From Actinoalloteichus_B caeruleus (GTDB lineage Bacteria; Actinomycetota; Actinomycetes; Mycobacteriales; Pseudonocardiaceae), in the NCBI RefSeq assembly GCF_000718005.1, contig NZ_JODV01000003.1: DNA of 64,000 nt, one strand, 5' to 3'. Positions 63,176 through 64,000 of this stretch are shown piece by piece; positions within the stretch are counted from its first letter, which is position 1; every line of letters begins with the position of its first letter. The notes under the pieces are model-generated. The model saw only the letters and a list, made by a program, of their open reading frames with translations. It ran no database searches and was not told the DNA's origin. Made by a program: the position numbers and the translations under genes.

Positions 63176-63280
63176 CTACCTCAGGGAGCTGCAGACGAGA
63201 CCGAAGTCCACGTAGATGCGGCCGTAGAGGAGGTCCCCGACCGTCGCGGCGGCGATCGCCCGCGGGTCCGAGTGCTTCAT
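63176..63280 (-). CDS. 34-residue leader peptide of the sulfur-type operon
   Basis: MKHSDPRAIAAATVGDLLYG followed by RIYVDFGLVCSSLR is a 34-codon frame with an ideal GGAGG five bases before the ATG. The C-terminal VDFGLVCSSLR resembles the VDL-x-RV-x-SxLC ending of short actinobacterial leader peptides in front of sulfur-assimilation genes, where ribosome stalling at Cys codons is thought to sense cysteine. It lies between the SAM-IV-like aptamer and a hairpin, exactly where an attenuator peptide is expected. Confidence 0.65.
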   Translation of the reverse strand: MKHSDPRAIAAATVGDLLYGRIYVDFGLVCSSLR

Positions 63281-63312
63281 CCGTTCCTCCACTGGCCGGG
63301 CGCTTCCGCCCT

Positions 63313-63424
63313 GGTCCGCACTTGCCACGACTGCTCGGGTGACCTGGTCGCTCACCCGGGGCACCCCACCGCGGCGGAGGGTTGCCGGCCAGCGAGCCGG
63401 GGCTTGGCGCTGGCAGTCGTGACC
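63313..63424 (-). ncRNA. SAM-IV riboswitch
   Basis: Read on the minus strand, this leader contains GCCAGCGCCAAGCCCCGGCT, then GCTGGCCGGCAACC, then CGCGGTGGGGTGCCCCGGGT and GACCAGG in the order and spacing I recall for actinobacterial SAM-IV aptamers. GGTC at the 5' end and GACC at the 3' end form the closing P1-type pairing. S-adenosylmethionine binding normally shuts expression off. It sits about ten bases after the predicted transcription start and 33 bases before the leader peptide ATG. Confidence 0.85.
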
Positions 63425-63431
63425 ACCAACG

Positions 63432-63461
63432 ACACTAGCCACGAGATGCTTGATCCAACAA
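63432..63461 (-). promoter_or_regulatory. promoter of the riboswitch-controlled operon
   Basis: On the minus strand TTGTTG, 18 bases, then TAGTGT form a sigma-70-like promoter directly before the riboswitch, in an AT-richer patch. Confidence 0.6.
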
Positions 63462-63531
63462 CTTTCTATGACGCCGCTCACGGGTGCCGGCCGCCTTCGG
63501 CCGTCCCCTCGAGCGGCGTCGGTCCCGCTCG

Positions 63532-63996
63532 TCAGGAGCTGGCGCTCGCGGTGTGGTAGAGGCCGCGTCCACTGGCGACAAGCCGCCCTTGGCCGTCGTG
63601 CACGCGGGCCTCCGCCACGGCCAAGGTCCTGCCGAAGCGGACCACCTCGCCGACGGCGGTGAGGTCCTCGCCCCGCGACGCCGCCCGGTGGTAGTCCACC
63701 CGCATGTCCACGGTCGGGACGCCCCGCCCGAGGCGGGACACGAGCGCCCAGTCGGCCGTGAGGTCGACGATGGTGGCCAGGATGCCGCCGTGCGTGTAGC
63801 CGGCGTCCGGGTCGGCGACCCACTCGGGCCGCCAGGCGAAGGCCAACTCGATCCGGTCCTCGCCCACCGACAGCACCCGGAGCCCCAGCCACTCGTGGAA
63901 CGGGCCCTGCCGGAGCAGGCGTTCCACCTCGGTGGGGTCCGTGGTCGGGCCGGTGCGTCGCGGGTGTTCGGAGGCCGTGTCGGCGCGGTCGGTCAT
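63532..63996 (-). CDS. PaaI-family hotdog thioesterase
   Basis: This 154-residue acyl-CoA thioesterase has the hotdog fold, with GYTHGGILATIVDLTADWAL carrying the HGG motif and catalytic Asp. VDYHRAASRGEDLTAVGEVV and FGRTLAVAEARVHD complete the sheet. PaaI-type enzymes hydrolyse aryl-CoA or short acyl-CoA esters. It ends 71 bases before the operon promoter below it, so it is probably a separate unit. Confidence 0.87.
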   Translation of the reverse strand: MTDRADTASEHPRRTGPTTDPTEVERLLRQGPFHEWLGLRVLSVGEDRIELAFAWRPEWVADPDAGYTHGGILATIVDLTADWALVSRLGRGVPTVDMRVDYHRAASRGEDLTAVGEVVRFGRTLAVAEARVHDGQGRLVASGRGLYHTASASS

Positions 63997-64000
63997 GCGG

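Overview
The window is very GC-rich chromosomal DNA of a filamentous actinomycete, probably of the Pseudonocardiales type. The evidence is a WhiB regulator, an SsgB-like sporulation protein, a DUF5753/DUF397 regulator pair, a SAM-IV type riboswitch, many GTG starts and heavy use of 1-8 base stop/start overlaps. No rRNA or replication origin is present. The placement is an inference from gene families.

Left part (1-18.2 kb): whiB, a CsoR-type metal sensor, a TrkA/TrkH potassium uptake pair, and a Ku / ligase / polymerase set for bacterial end joining in which LigD is split into two polypeptides. Next come a LacI-type regulator and a secreted rhamnogalacturonan lyase broken by a one-base frameshift. 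They are followed by ssgB, four tRNA genes (Val-CAC alone; Gly-GCC, Cys-GCA and Val-GAC in a cluster), an ABC-2 exporter with its own two-component system, and an unrecognised gene.

Centre (18.2-30.2 kb): a type III CRISPR-Cas module that looks like III-D. Seven tightly coupled genes encode a large TIGR03986-like RAMP protein, a small HD-less Cas10 with an intact GGDD motif, a Cas7-like protein, a Csx10-like protein, a tandem Cas7-Cas7 fusion, a Csx19-like protein and a Cas6. Convergent to array 1 and divergent from the cas genes is a two-transmembrane protein whose soluble part looks like a SAVED nucleotide sensor. It is a candidate cyclic-oligoadenylate-gated membrane effector. Two four-spacer arrays with the same repeat flank the module; each carries a copy of the same ~330-base leader, in the same orientation, so the whole module lies between long direct repeats. 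No cas1/cas2 and no CARF nuclease are visible.

Right-centre (30.2-49.1 kb): an RluA-type pseudouridine synthase, a biotin carboxylase gene relic, a TetR/MFS pair, a flavin-dependent oxidoreductase, a three-subunit molybdenum aldehyde oxidoreductase of the PaoABC type and a WYL regulator with its NTF2-like neighbour. Then comes a cluster whose families fit a complete D-apionate route to D-erythrose 4-phosphate: oxidoisomerase, decarboxylase, erythrulose kinase, two isomerases and a transporter, flanked by an aldolase and a GntR regulator.

Right end (49.1-64 kb): an MMPL exporter with a divergent TetR gene, an XRE/DUF397 pair with clear operators, and a minus-strand gene string running from about 63.4 to 54.8 kb. 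That string starts with a SAM-IV-like riboswitch, a 34-codon leader peptide and an attenuator-like hairpin. It continues through a VOC protein, a TauABC/SsuABC-like transporter, a zinc-binding-type dehydrogenase, an acyl-CoA ligase and a hydrolase, which suggests sulfur-controlled uptake and breakdown of an unknown organosulfur compound. A PaaI thioesterase lies upstream.
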